Source: Ruminococcus sp.
GTDB taxonomy: Bacteria > Bacillota > Clostridia > Oscillospirales > Ruminococcaceae
Length of the DNA stretch: 64,000 bases
Assembly (NCBI GenBank): GCA_021770655.1
Contig: JAETQO010000023.1
Coordinates: 19,452-83,451, forward strand
Reading direction: 5' to 3'
The position numbers and the translations under genes are program-made. This document shows positions 34,383-43,432 of the stretch, in pieces. The notes below the pieces were generated by a model that saw only the letters and a program-made list of their open reading frames with translations, was not told the DNA's origin and made no database searches. How positions within the stretch are numbered: position 1 is the stretch's first letter; the number at the start of each line of letters is the position of its first letter.

Positions 34383-35576
34383 ATGAGCTTAAATGAAACT
34401 CCGTCCGGCGAAAGAGTTCACATCGGCTTTTTCGGCAGACGAAACGCAGGAAAATCAAGCGTTGTCAACGCCGTGACAGGACAGGAGCTTGCAGTGGTCT
34501 CCGATACAAAGGGAACTACGACAGACCCCGTAAGCAAGGCTATGGAGCTTTTGCCCATAGGACCTGTAGTGATGATCGACACACCGGGCTTTGACGACGA
34601 GGGCAAGCTCGGCGAGCTGAGAGTGCGTAAAACCAGACAGACGCTCAACAAAACCGACATAGCCGTGCTGGTAACAGACTGTACTCTGCCCGACGGAGAA
34701 TGTGAAAAACAGCTTGTTGAAATATTCAAAGAAAAAAATATACCGTTTATCATTGTTAAAAATAAATGCGATCTGCTTGAAAATGTTCCCGCCGACGGAG
34801 ATAACAAAGTTTTTGTCAGCACAAAGAACAGAACCGGTATAGAAAAGCTGAAAGAAACTATAGCCGGACTTGCTCCGACAGACGACCGGAAAAGGATAGT
34901 CGGCGACCTTATACGTCCGAACGATCTTGTGGTGCTGGTAACTCCCATAGATACCGCCGCCCCCAAGGGCAGGCTTATACTGCCCCAACAGCAGACCATA
35001 AGAGATATTCTTGACGCAGACGCCTGCTCCGTTGTGGTAAAGGAATTTGAGCTGAAAAGCGTTCTCGGAAAAATATCAAAACCCGCCCTTGTAATCACCG
35101 ACAGTCAAGTTTTCTCAAGGGTTTCCGCCGATGTCCCTACAGACATTCCCTTGACCTCTTTTTCTATCCTTATGGCAAGATATAAGGGCTTTCTTGACAC
35201 GGCGGTAAAGGGCGCCGCGGCTATCGACAGATTAAAAGATGGGGATAAAATTCTCATCTCCGAGGGCTGTACTCATCACAGGCAATGCGATGACATAGGT
35301 ACGGTAAAGATACCGCGCTGGCTGAAAAACTATACGGGAAAAACCTTTGAATTTTCTTTCTCCTCCGGCGGAGGATTTCCCGACGATCTGTCGGAATACG
35401 CTCTGATAATACACTGCGGCGGCTGTATGCTTGGTACAAGAGAAATAACATACCGTATGAAATGCGCGGAGGATCAGAATATCCCCTTCACGAATTACGG
35501 CGTGGCAATAGCCTTTATGCAGGGAATTTTAAAACGGAGCGTAGAAATATTCCCACATCTTCACGACGAATTATAG
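34383..35576 (+). CDS. hydF: [FeFe] hydrogenase H-cluster maturation GTPase HydF
   Basis: A 397-residue scaffold on which the diiron subcluster is assembled. The GTPase domain has G1 FFGRRNAGKSSVVN, G3 DTPGFDDEGKLGEL and G4 KNKCD. The C-terminal iron-sulfur ligands are CTHH (about residue 295) and HCGGC (about 344), matching the CxH...HCxxC pattern. The start at 34383 has ATGGAGG upstream. hydE follows 22 bases later. In this window its client hydrogenase and HydG are missing, and the next genes are nitrogenase-like. Confidence 0.95.
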   Translation: MSLNETPSGERVHIGFFGRRNAGKSSVVNAVTGQELAVVSDTKGTTTDPVSKAMELLPIGPVVMIDTPGFDDEGKLGELRVRKTRQTLNKTDIAVLVTDCTLPDGECEKQLVEIFKEKNIPFIIVKNKCDLLENVPADGDNKVFVSTKNRTGIEKLKETIAGLAPTDDRKRIVGDLIRPNDLVVLVTPIDTAAPKGRLILPQQQTIRDILDADACSVVVKEFELKSVLGKISKPALVITDSQVFSRVSADVPTDIPLTSFSILMARYKGFLDTAVKGAAAIDRLKDGDKILISEGCTHHRQCDDIGTVKIPRWLKNYTGKTFEFSFSSGGGFPDDLSEYALIIHCGGCMLGTREITYRMKCAEDQNIPFTNYGVAIAFMQGILKRSVEIFPHLHDEL

Positions 35577-35598
35577 TACCTGAAAGCGGTGAGAGCAA

Positions 35599-36648
35599 TT
35601 GAAAAACAAATTCCTCATAGACAAGCTTAACGAAAACAAAGCCCTTTCCCACAGCGAATGGTTAAAGCTTATTTCCGATCACGACAATGAGGAAAGAGAA
35701 TATGCGGCGCAAACGGCAAGGGAAATATCCGTCGGCCGATTCGGAAAAAACATATTTATAAGAGGCATCATCGAGTTTTCAAACGTCTGTAAAAACGATT
35801 GTCTTTACTGCGGGATACGCCGCTCAAATTCGGAGCTCAGCCGATACAGGCTTACAAAAGAGGAAATACTCTCCTGCTGTGAAGAGGGCTACAACTGCGG
35901 ATTCCGCACCTTTGTACTTCAAAGCGGCGAGGATATGTTTTACACCGCAGAGCTTATGTGCGAAATAATCAGGGAGATAAAAAAACGCTTTCCCGACTGC
36001 GCCGTTACGCTTTCGCTGGGAGAAAAAAGCGAGGAGGATTACCGCCTGATGTTCGAGGCAGGCGCAGACAGGTATCTTCTCCGTCACGAAACCGCCGACG
36101 AAACCCATTACCGCTCTCTGCATCCCCCGCAGATGTCATGGAAACACCGAATGAAATGTCTTGAAGATCTGAAAGAAATCGGTTTTCAGACAGGCTGCGG
36201 AATGATGATAGGCTCGCCGTTCCAAACGGCTGAGTGTCTGGCTGAAGATATGGAATTTATGTGCGCATTCAAGCCCCATATGATAGGGCTTGGACCCTTT
36301 ATTCCCCACAGTGCCACGCCTTTCAGGGATAAGCCCGCAGGCTCGCTTGAACTTACGCTGTTTCTTCTGAGCCTTTGCAGGATAATGCTTCCCGACGTGC
36401 TTCTCCCTGCCACCACCGCTCTCGGCACGATAGACCCCAAAGGCAGAGAATACGGCGTGCTTGCAGGCGCGAACGTAATAATGCCTAACCTTTCCCCAAC
36501 AGCAGTGAGAAAAAAATATATGCTTTACGACAATAAAATATGCACGGGAGATGAATCGGCACAGTGCAGAGCCTGCCTTGAACGGAGAATGAACTCCATA
36601 GGCTATTCTATAAAAATCACAAGAGGAGATCACATAAGTCATGATTAA
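35599..36648 (+). CDS. hydE: [FeFe] hydrogenase maturation radical SAM enzyme HydE
   Basis: A 349-residue radical SAM enzyme. The SAM cluster motif is CKNDCLYC (about residue 63), followed by [21 protein letters not shown] second, C-terminal cysteine set [12 protein letters not shown] (C-x7-C-x2-C) matches the auxiliary cluster of some HydE proteins. In known systems HydE acts on an iron-cysteine complex during diiron-site synthesis. The start is TTG with GGTGAGAG upstream. The gene overlaps the first nifH-like gene by eight bases, so HydE is translationally tied to the nitrogenase-like set. A specialised HydE paralogue serving that set is possible. Confidence 0.93.
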   Translation: MKNKFLIDKLNENKALSHSEWLKLISDHDNEEREYAAQTAREISVGRFGKNIFIRGIIEFSNVCKNDCLYCGIRRSNSELSRYRLTKEEILSCCEEGYNCGFRTFVLQSGEDMFYTAELMCEIIREIKKRFPDCAVTLSLGEKSEEDYRLMFEAGADRYLLRHETADETHYRSLHPPQMSWKHRMKCLEDLKEIGFQTGCGMMIGSPFQTAECLAEDMEFMCAFKPHMIGLGPFIPHSATPFRDKPAGSLELTLFLLSLCRIMLPDVLLPATTALGTIDPKGREYGVLAGANVIMPNLSPTAVRKKYMLYDNKICTGDESAQCRACLERRMNSIGYSIKITRGDHISHD

Positions 36649-37393
36649 GCTTGCTTTTTACGGAAAGGGCGGAATAGGAAAATCCACCACCGCTTCAAAT
36701 CTCTGTGCCGCTTTGTCGGAAAAAGGGCTGAGAGTAATGCAGATAGGATGCGACCCGAAAGCCGACTCGACTGTGCTTCTGCACGGCGGCACAAAAATAC
36801 CTACGGTGCTGGAGCTTGTAAGAAACGGAAAACCCTTTACGCTTGATGATATGGTCTGCAAAGGCTACGGTTCGGTTATCTGCGTAGAGGCAGGCGGTCC
36901 CGTACCGGGACTTGGCTGTGCGGGCAGAGGAATAATCGCCGCGCTGGAGGAGCTTGACAAGAAAGGCGCTTATGAAAAATTCTCTCCCGACGTCGTGGTA
37001 TACGACGTTCTGGGCGATGTTGTCTGCGGTGGATTTTCAATGCCTATGCGAAAGGGCTATGCCGACAAGGTATTCATAATAACATCAGGTGAAAACATGT
37101 CTATACACGCCGCCGCAAATATCGCAATAGCGGTAGACAATTTTAAAGACAGAGGCTACGCAGGACTCGGCGGACTTATCCTGAACAGACGGAACGTCAA
37201 AAACGAGGACGAAAAAGTCTCCGAGCTTGCGGACGATTTTCACACCTCAGTAATAGCCTCCATTGACAGGAGCGAAACTGTAGAGGACGCCGAAAACCTT
37301 TGCAAAACCGTTATCGAAGCCTTTCCCGAAAGCGAAGCGGCAAAACAATACAGAATTCTTGCAGACGGCGTTTTGAATGTCTGCGGAATGTGA
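36641..37393 (+). CDS. NifH-like ATPase reductase, set 1
   Basis: A 250-residue member of the NifH/BchL/CfbC family, the ATP-driven [4Fe-4S] reductase of nitrogenase-like enzymes. Key elements are intact: P-loop [19 protein letters not shown], the two cluster cysteines in GLGCAGRGI and GDVVCGGF, and the Arg next to the first cysteine. A homodimer would bridge its cluster with these cysteines and deliver single electrons to component 1. It overlaps hydE by eight bases and is followed eight bases later by the first component-1-like gene. Close relatives are often annotated as CfbC; nothing here ties it to coenzyme F430. Confidence 0.93.
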   Translation: MIKLAFYGKGGIGKSTTASNLCAALSEKGLRVMQIGCDPKADSTVLLHGGTKIPTVLELVRNGKPFTLDDMVCKGYGSVICVEAGGPVPGLGCAGRGIIAALEELDKKGAYEKFSPDVVVYDVLGDVVCGGFSMPMRKGYADKVFIITSGENMSIHAAANIAIAVDNFKDRGYAGLGGLILNRRNVKNEDEKVSELADDFHTSVIASIDRSETVEDAENLCKTVIEAFPESEAAKQYRILADGVLNVCGM

Positions 37394-37401
37394 GGATAAA
37401 A

Positions 37402-38718
37402 ATGCTGAAGGCTATAGATCAGAATATCCCGTCGGTAAATATCGCCGAAGCCCGGTTTCCCTCGCCGTTCAGAAGCGGACTGGAATACAACGCTCCCGCC
37501 AGAGGAACATGGAATATAGTCCATACAGGTATGCTAATTCCCGAAGCGCATCAGATATTCGTATGCGCAAGGGGCTGTCTGAGAGGAGTTATACTCACAG
37601 CAGCGGAAATGAACGCTATGGACAGAATGTCATGGGTTTCTGTCAGCGAAAACGACCTTTACGACGGCACAATGGAGCAGGACGTTATCGACGGCGTGAC
37701 CGAAATATTAAACAGAATGGAAAAGCGGCCGCCCTGCGTACTGCTGTTTTTAAGCTGTGTGCATCTTTTCGCAGGCTGTGATTTCAAGATGATAATTGAA
37801 CGTCTGGGAGAAATTTTTCCCGACGTGCATTTCACCGACTGCTATATGACCCCGACTATGCGAAAGACCGTTACCCCCGACTGCCTTATGCGGAAACAGC
37901 TTTACGAACCGCTCAAAGCCGTAAAGAAAGATACAAAAACAGCCGCAGTGATCGGCTGTGACAGACCCACCGACAAAGCCTCGGAGCTTGTAGGTCTTAT
38001 AAGCACGGCAGGCTTTAAGCTTACTGATATAACGGAATGTAAAACCTACGGCGAATATCTCGATATTGCAAAAAGCTCTCTTAATATTACATATATCCCT
38101 GCGGCAAAATCGGCGGGAGATGAGCTTGAAAAAAGGTTCGGTACAAAGCATCTCTACATTCCCCTCAGCTACGGATATGAAGAGATCACCGACTGCTGTA
38201 AAAGGCTTTGCGGCGCTCTTGAAATCGATACGCCCGATTTTTCGGAGAATATCGCCAAGGCGGAGAAGTCGCTGAAAAATGCCCTCGGCATTATCGGCGA
38301 TACTCCCATAGCCGTAGATTATACCGCAACGCCCAGACCGCTGGGACTTTGCCGACTGCTTTCCGAACACGGATTCAACGTAAAGCGCTGTTATGCCGAC
38401 GTGTTTACCGATGAGGAACAGAATGATTTTGAAGTGCTTGCAAGAAAATTCCCCGACCTTGAAATATTCCCAACGGTCAACGTAAAAATGCGCTTTGCGG
38501 CAGACTGCGTACAAAAGGAAAAATATCTTGCTATAGGACAAAAAGTGGCTTATTTCTGCGGCACAGACAACTTCGTAAACATCGTTGCCGGAGGAGGGCT
38601 TTACGGTTTTGAGGGCATCTCAAAAATTGCGGAGCTTATGACAGACGCATTTTATGAGCCGAAGGACAGACGAACAGTGATTCAATATAAAGGACTGGGG
38701 TGTGAAAGCTGTTTATGA
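37402..38718 (+). CDS. Nitrogenase component-1-like protein (D-type), set 1
   Basis: A 438-residue protein of the NifD/NifK/BchN/CfbD superfamily (Oxidored_nitro). Visible hallmarks are the cysteine-containing N-terminal loops IFVCARGCLRG (C55, C59) and LLFLSCVHLFAGCD (C119, C126), positions comparable to cluster ligands in NifD/BchN. A Rossmann-like middle follows (TAAVIGCDRPTDKASELVG), then the third domain (TPIAVDYTATPRPLGLCRLL). It ends LGCESCL, a CxxC at the extreme C terminus. The start at 37402 has GTGAGGA upstream; the track start at 37300 would overlap the NifH-like gene. No close match to NifD itself is apparent. Substrate unknown. Confidence 0.85.
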   Translation: MLKAIDQNIPSVNIAEARFPSPFRSGLEYNAPARGTWNIVHTGMLIPEAHQIFVCARGCLRGVILTAAEMNAMDRMSWVSVSENDLYDGTMEQDVIDGVTEILNRMEKRPPCVLLFLSCVHLFAGCDFKMIIERLGEIFPDVHFTDCYMTPTMRKTVTPDCLMRKQLYEPLKAVKKDTKTAAVIGCDRPTDKASELVGLISTAGFKLTDITECKTYGEYLDIAKSSLNITYIPAAKSAGDELEKRFGTKHLYIPLSYGYEEITDCCKRLCGALEIDTPDFSENIAKAEKSLKNALGIIGDTPIAVDYTATPRPLGLCRLLSEHGFNVKRCYADVFTDEEQNDFEVLARKFPDLEIFPTVNVKMRFAADCVQKEKYLAIGQKVAYFCGTDNFVNIVAGGGLYGFEGISKIAELMTDAFYEPKDRRTVIQYKGLGCESCL

Positions 38719-39863
38719 CGAACGTTTCAAAAATAATTTCCATATATGCGGCGGACACATCGGGCGTATGCTCCGCTCTTTACGAGCTTGGCGGAATGAC
38801 GGTCGTACATGACGCCTCAGGCTGTAACTCCACCTACTCCACTCACGACGAGCCCCGCTGGTATGACAAGAACAGCATGATATACATTTCCGCATTGACG
38901 GAAACGGACGCTATAATGGGCAACGATCAAAAGCTTATAGACGATATATGCTCTGCGGCAAAGGAGCTTGCCCCTGCGTTTATCGCGCTCTGCGGCTCTC
39001 CGATGCCTGCAATGACGGGAACGGATATGAACTTTGCCGCCGAAGAGATCGCACTTGTCACAGGCATAGAGACCTTTGCGATCAACACAAACGGTACTCA
39101 CTCCTACCTTTACGGTGCAGGACAGGCGTTTGCAAAAATCGCCGGAAACTTTTGTACCGAAAGAAAAAAAACGGACAAAATGTCGGTGAATATTTTAGGC
39201 GCGACCCCCCTTGATTTTTCCCTGAACGGCAGTATAGAGTCTATAAAAAAGTGGCTTTGCGAAAACGGATTTTCGGTAAAGACCTGTTTTGCAATGGGTT
39301 CAGATCTGAGCGAAATATCCCACGCCCCCGAGGCTCAGGTAAATCTTGTTATCTCCTCATCGGGAATACCGGCGGCAAAGTATTTTTACGACAGGTTCGG
39401 CATACCTTTTGTTGCAGGAGTTCCCATAGGAAAAAGCTTTTCCGAAACATTGGCTCAAAACCTTAAAACGGCAGTCAAAACAGGGAAATGCCTTTTCCCT
39501 GCCTCGGAAAGAATTTCGTCCGATAACGGCTTTATTGTCACGGGCGAAAGCGTTTATGCGTCATCGCTTGCGGCGGCGGTAACGAAAGACCTGTCCATGC
39601 CCGTCAAAGTTCTCTCCACAGTAAGCGACAGCGACGACGGCTCTCTTGCAAAAGGCGACATCATCTGCCGCTCCGAAGAAGAGCTTGAAAAAGAATTTGC
39701 AAAAGCTTCTCTTGTCATCGCCGACCCGCTTTTTTCGCCCATTTGTCCCAAGGGAAGATTTTCTGCACTTCCCCATGAGGCTTTTTCGGGCAGATGCTTT
39801 TCAAAATCGATACCCAATCTCATAAACGCAGATATATCGGGACTTCTCACCCAAGGAGGATAA
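38715..39863 (+). CDS. Nitrogenase component-1-like protein (K-type), set 1
   Basis: A 382-residue Oxidored_nitro protein, overlapping the D-type gene by four bases (ATGA). The N-terminal block [22 protein letters not shown] corresponds to the conserved glycine/cysteine loop of NifK, NifN and BchB. It shares ALYELGG and DEPRW with the second-set K-type protein, so those two are clear paralogues. The usual cluster-ligand loop here reads [15 protein letters not shown]. At 382 residues it is much shorter than NifK (about 520) and nearer CfbD-like lengths. It probably pairs with the preceding D-type protein. Confidence 0.83.
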   Translation: MTNVSKIISIYAADTSGVCSALYELGGMTVVHDASGCNSTYSTHDEPRWYDKNSMIYISALTETDAIMGNDQKLIDDICSAAKELAPAFIALCGSPMPAMTGTDMNFAAEEIALVTGIETFAINTNGTHSYLYGAGQAFAKIAGNFCTERKKTDKMSVNILGATPLDFSLNGSIESIKKWLCENGFSVKTCFAMGSDLSEISHAPEAQVNLVISSSGIPAAKYFYDRFGIPFVAGVPIGKSFSETLAQNLKTAVKTGKCLFPASERISSDNGFIVTGESVYASSLAAAVTKDLSMPVKVLSTVSDSDDGSLAKGDIICRSEEELEKEFAKASLVIADPLFSPICPKGRFSALPHEAFSGRCFSKSIPNLINADISGLLTQGG

Positions 39864-39870
39864 AAATACA

Positions 39871-40638
39871 ATGATAAAAATAGCCGTATACGGAAAGGGC
39901 GGAATAGGTAAATCCACCGTCACGGGAAATCTGGCCGCCGCTTTCGCAAGCCTCGGAAAGCGCGTGATACAAATAGGCTGCGACCCCAAGGCGGACTCTA
40001 CCATAAATCTGCTGGGCGGCGAACCCGTCACCCCTGTTATGAACTACCTCAGAGAACACGACGACGAACCGACAAGCGTCGAAGAAATCTCAAAGCAGGG
40101 TTTCGGAGGGGTTCTCTGCATAGAAACGGGAGGCCCTACTCCGGGGCTTGGCTGCGCAGGCAGAGGAATAATCACAACCTTCAGTCTGCTGGAAGACCTT
40201 AAGCTGTTTGAAAAATATAAACCCGACGTGGTGCTTTACGATGTTCTGGGCGACGTGGTCTGCGGAGGCTTTGCCGCACCTATAAGAGAGGGCTACGCCT
40301 CAAAGGTGCTTATCGTTACCTCGGGAGAAAAAATGTCTCTCTATGCCGCAAACAATATCAACAGCGCAGTAAAGAATTTTGCCGACCGAAGTTATGCAAA
40401 GGTAAGAGGGATAGTCCTTAACCGACGGGCGGTGGAGGACGAAGAACGCAAGGTAACGGAGTTTGCCGAAAAAGCAGGGCTTTCCATAGTCGCAGACATT
40501 CCCAGGAGCGGCGATATTATCCGCTTTGAGGATATGGGAAAAACCGTTATCGAGGGCGACCCGGAATGTGAAACAAGCAAGCGCTTTTTCGAGCTTGCAA
40601 AGCTTCTTCTGAACGACGGAGAAAATGAAAATGAATAA
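39871..40638 (+). CDS. NifH-like ATPase reductase, set 2
   Basis: A 255-residue second NifH-like protein, paralogous to the one at 36641. P-loop [24 protein letters not shown], and the cluster cysteines in GLGCAGRGI and GDVVCGGF are all present. Differences from set 1 cluster in the middle (a [16 protein letters not shown] insert region) and the C terminus. It starts seven bases after set 1 ends and overlaps the next gene. A separate reductase for each component-1 pair suggests partner specificity. Confidence 0.93.
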   Translation: MIKIAVYGKGGIGKSTVTGNLAAAFASLGKRVIQIGCDPKADSTINLLGGEPVTPVMNYLREHDDEPTSVEEISKQGFGGVLCIETGGPTPGLGCAGRGIITTFSLLEDLKLFEKYKPDVVLYDVLGDVVCGGFAAPIREGYASKVLIVTSGEKMSLYAANNINSAVKNFADRSYAKVRGIVLNRRAVEDEERKVTEFAEKAGLSIVADIPRSGDIIRFEDMGKTVIEGDPECETSKRFFELAKLLLNDGENENE

Positions 40639-41941
40639 GGCTTACTGTATAACCGCCGATGAACTGGCGGAAAGAGGATATAAAAACATACCGGACGAAC
40701 TGCTTTCGGCAAAGCACCTCATCTACAGCTCTCCGGCCACACTGGCGTTCAATTCACCCGGAGCGCAGGGATTCGGCGTAAAAAGAGCGGGACTTGCCGT
40801 ACCGGGTTCGGTAATGCTTCTGGTCTCTCCCGCCTGCTGCGGACGGAACACCTCGGCGCTGGGCGCTGAAAGCAGCTATGCCGACAGGTTTTTCTATCTG
40901 CTGCTGGACGATACCGACATCGTCACAGGCAGACATCTCAGCAAGATTCCACAGGCAGTAAAAGAGGTCTGCGACAGTCTTGACTATACTCCCTCTGCGG
41001 TGATGATATGTATAACCTGCGTTGACGCCCTGCTGGGAACGGATATGGAAAGAGTGTGCAGAAAATGCTCCGATTTTGCAGGCGTTCCTACTGTACCCTG
41101 CTATATGTACGCACTCACCAGAGAAAAACGGCTCCCGCCTATGTCGGCGGTAAGAAAATCGGTCTATTCGCTTTTAAAGCCTACAAAGAGAAGACCCGAC
41201 GAGGTAAACATAATGGGATTTTTTTCACCCCTCATGGACGACTGCGAGCTGTATGCCCTTTTAAAAAGCGCGGGAGTAAAAAAGGTAAGAGAAATATCCC
41301 GCTGTGAAACCTTTGAAGAGTACGAAAAAATCGCGCAGGCAAATTTCTCTCTTGTGCTTAACACTGAGGCAAGATATGCGGCGCAGGAAATGCAGAGATC
41401 CCTTGGGATACCGAGCGTGGAGCTGTTAAGGCTTTATCAGGCAGACAAGATACATAATCAGTACCGCCTGCTGGGAAAAGCAATAGGCGCAGAGCTTGAC
41501 GACCGTGAGTATTATGACGATACTCTTAAAACCATAGAGAATTTCAAAGATAAGTACGGCGAAATAACCTTTGCCGTAGGGGAATTTTCCAACTGCGATC
41601 CTATCGAAACAGCCTTGGCTCTTTTGCGGTACGGCTTTAAGGTGTCCGAAATTTTCGCGACCGTGGGAGAACTTAACTTCTCATTTGTGAAAAAAATTGC
41701 GGAGCTTTCTCCGAAAACAAGAATATATTCAAATCTTTCCCCCACAATGCTCTATTACGAGCCGGACGGAGAGATAGACGCATATATCGGCAAGGACTGT
41801 AAGTATTATCACCCCGACGCCGTGGGAGCGGATTGGAACGAAGAGATACAGCCCTTCGGCTATGCAGGCGTAAAAGCGCTGTTCAAAGAGCTTGACAAAC
41901 AGCTTAACGGAAATAAGCGGAAGGGAGAGCGGAAACAATGA
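40631..41941 (+). CDS. Nitrogenase component-1-like protein (D-type), set 2
   Basis: A 436-residue Oxidored_nitro protein. Cysteines fall in SPACCGRN (C69, C70) and [14 protein letters not shown] (C127, C130), the latter at the position of the NifD/BchN tCxxxxiGdD loop; RKC and VPC follow. The start at 40631 is preferred over the ATG at 40625 because GGAG then has nine-base spacing. It overlaps the NifH-like gene by eight bases. Similarity to the set-1 D-type protein is much lower than that between the two K-type proteins, so the active sites may differ. Confidence 0.83.
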   Translation: MNKAYCITADELAERGYKNIPDELLSAKHLIYSSPATLAFNSPGAQGFGVKRAGLAVPGSVMLLVSPACCGRNTSALGAESSYADRFFYLLLDDTDIVTGRHLSKIPQAVKEVCDSLDYTPSAVMICITCVDALLGTDMERVCRKCSDFAGVPTVPCYMYALTREKRLPPMSAVRKSVYSLLKPTKRRPDEVNIMGFFSPLMDDCELYALLKSAGVKKVREISRCETFEEYEKIAQANFSLVLNTEARYAAQEMQRSLGIPSVELLRLYQADKIHNQYRLLGKAIGAELDDREYYDDTLKTIENFKDKYGEITFAVGEFSNCDPIETALALLRYGFKVSEIFATVGELNFSFVKKIAELSPKTRIYSNLSPTMLYYEPDGEIDAYIGKDCKYYHPDAVGADWNEEIQPFGYAGVKALFKELDKQLNGNKRKGERKQ

Positions 41942-42978
41942 AAAATCTACTGAAATTTCTAACTCCCTTCGCCCCCGACCAGTCGGGAGCCTCGGCAGCG
42001 CTTTACGAGCTTGGCGGTCTGATCGTCATATGCGACGCAGGCGGCTGTGCAGGAAACGTCTGCGGCTTTGACGAACCTCGCTGGTTCACCCGCAAAAGCG
42101 CAATTTTCAGCGCAGGACTCCGAGATATGGACGCTATCCTCGGCAGAGACGACAAGCTTGTGGAAAAGCTGTCAAAGGCGGCACAGCAGATAAAGCCTGC
42201 TTTCACCGCAATAATCGGCACTCCCGTGCCTGCGGTCATAGCCACAGACTTCCGCGCCCTCAGAAAAATGACTGAAAAAGCCACGGGACTTCCCTGTATA
42301 ACCTGTGAATGTACAGGCACCAATTACTACGACGCAGGCGAGGAACAGGCTTTTCTGGACATATTCAAAGCCTTTGCGGAAAAATCTCTCCCCGTACAAA
42401 AGGGCAGACTTGGAATAATCGGAGCAACGCCTCTTGAAATAAGCAGTATCAGCGCAGACAAATTTATAACCGCCTGCAAAAAGCAGGGCTGGAAAGACCC
42501 TGTGTGCTACGGAATGGGAACAGGACTTGACGAGATCAAAGCCGCCTCTTCGGCAGAAAAAAACCTCGTGATCTCTCCCGCAGGAATAAAAGCGGCAGAG
42601 TATCTCAAAGAGAAATTCTCAACGCCCTATGAAATAGATTTCCCTTGTATTCCCGAAAGCGTAATAAACAGCGCTCAAAACCTGAACGGCAAAAAGGTCC
42701 TCATAATCCACACCCAGACCGCCGCAAATTCTCTGAGGGAAAAGCTTACCTCCGAATACGGCTGTGAGTGTACGGCGGCAACGTTCTTTATGCAAAAAAG
42801 TACCCTCTGCCGCAAGGGAGATTTCAAACTTAACGGCGAAGAAGACCTGCAAAACATCACCTCGCAAGACTACGACGTGGTGATAGGCGATAAAGCCCTT
42901 CGGCGCGCAATGAAAAACTTTAAAGGAGAATTTATAGATTTTCCGCACTTTGCACTGTCGGGAAATCTTACAGACTGA
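41938..42978 (+). CDS. Nitrogenase component-1-like protein (K-type), set 2
   Basis: A 346-residue Oxidored_nitro protein overlapping its D-type partner by four bases. The N-terminal block SGASAALYELGGLIVICDAG GCAGNVC carries three cysteines (C32, C37, C42) and is followed by DEPRW, as in set 1. Further cysteines CITCEC lie at about 120-125. The loop corresponding to the usual ligand reads IGTPVPAVIATDF and lacks cysteine. It is even shorter than the set-1 protein, with a reduced C-terminal domain. Probable partner of the preceding protein. Confidence 0.83.
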   Translation: MKNLLKFLTPFAPDQSGASAALYELGGLIVICDAGGCAGNVCGFDEPRWFTRKSAIFSAGLRDMDAILGRDDKLVEKLSKAAQQIKPAFTAIIGTPVPAVIATDFRALRKMTEKATGLPCITCECTGTNYYDAGEEQAFLDIFKAFAEKSLPVQKGRLGIIGATPLEISSISADKFITACKKQGWKDPVCYGMGTGLDEIKAASSAEKNLVISPAGIKAAEYLKEKFSTPYEIDFPCIPESVINSAQNLNGKKVLIIHTQTAANSLREKLTSEYGCECTAATFFMQKSTLCRKGDFKLNGEEDLQNITSQDYDVVIGDKALRRAMKNFKGEFIDFPHFALSGNLTD

Positions 42979-42996
42979 TCGAAAGGAGATTCTTAC

Positions 42997-43398
42997 ATGA
43001 TTGAGGAAATAATCGAAAAACTTGAAGAAAAGCTTGACTCTGATGACTTTGAATATGTAATGGAGGACTGTATGCAGGAGCTTGACGAAAGTGGAGCAGG
43101 GATAACGGCAGTCGAACCCCTGCTCAGACTTATGGAACGCCACCCCCTTTCCGACTTCGGAATGCCCGGCGCAATTGTCCGCTATGCGGAGCAGTTTTAC
43201 GGCAGAGGTTACGAGGATATTCTCGCAAGCTCCGTTGATCGCAGACCCGCATTGCATACGGTATGGATGCTGAACAGAATTATCAACGCCAAGGAAGAAG
43301 AAACCGAAAAGGAAAAATACGAAAACGTTATGATAAACATTCTTGAACGTCCCGATGTAGAAGATGAGATAAAAAATTCGGTAAGAGAACTGTTATAA
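42997..43398 (+). CDS. Small helical protein of unknown function in the cluster
   Basis: I do not recognise this 133-residue protein. It is predicted all-helical and acidic: MIEEIIEKLEEKLDSDDFEY, then FGMPGAIVRYAEQFYGRGYE and PALHTVWMLNRIINAKEEE. There is no signal peptide, membrane helix or metal motif; its only cysteine is near residue 28. Proteins with a PGA[IL]V...E.F...Y and LNR[IL][IL]N pattern are often HEAT-like and have been seen among immunity-type families, a loose resemblance. It lies 18 bases after the nitrogenase-like genes and 34 before hypF, so it may be an assembly factor or a passenger gene. Confidence 0.75.
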   Translation: MIEEIIEKLEEKLDSDDFEYVMEDCMQELDESGAGITAVEPLLRLMERHPLSDFGMPGAIVRYAEQFYGRGYEDILASSVDRRPALHTVWMLNRIINAKEEETEKEKYENVMINILERPDVEDEIKNSVRELL

Positions 43399-43432
43399 AG
43401 GTTCACTCAATTTCAGTTTCAGGAGGAATAAA

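Noticed and set aside
36641-38718. CfbC/CfbD (coenzyme F430) or Bch protochlorophyllide reductase identity
   Set aside because: No other tetrapyrrole or F430 genes are nearby and the host looks like a non-photosynthetic, non-methanogenic Firmicute.
36641-42978. Reading the NifH/D/K-like genes as a nitrogen-fixation operon
   Set aside because: No nifB, nifE, nifN or nifV is present, the component-1 proteins are too short and their cysteine layout differs from NifDK; only superfamily membership is supported.
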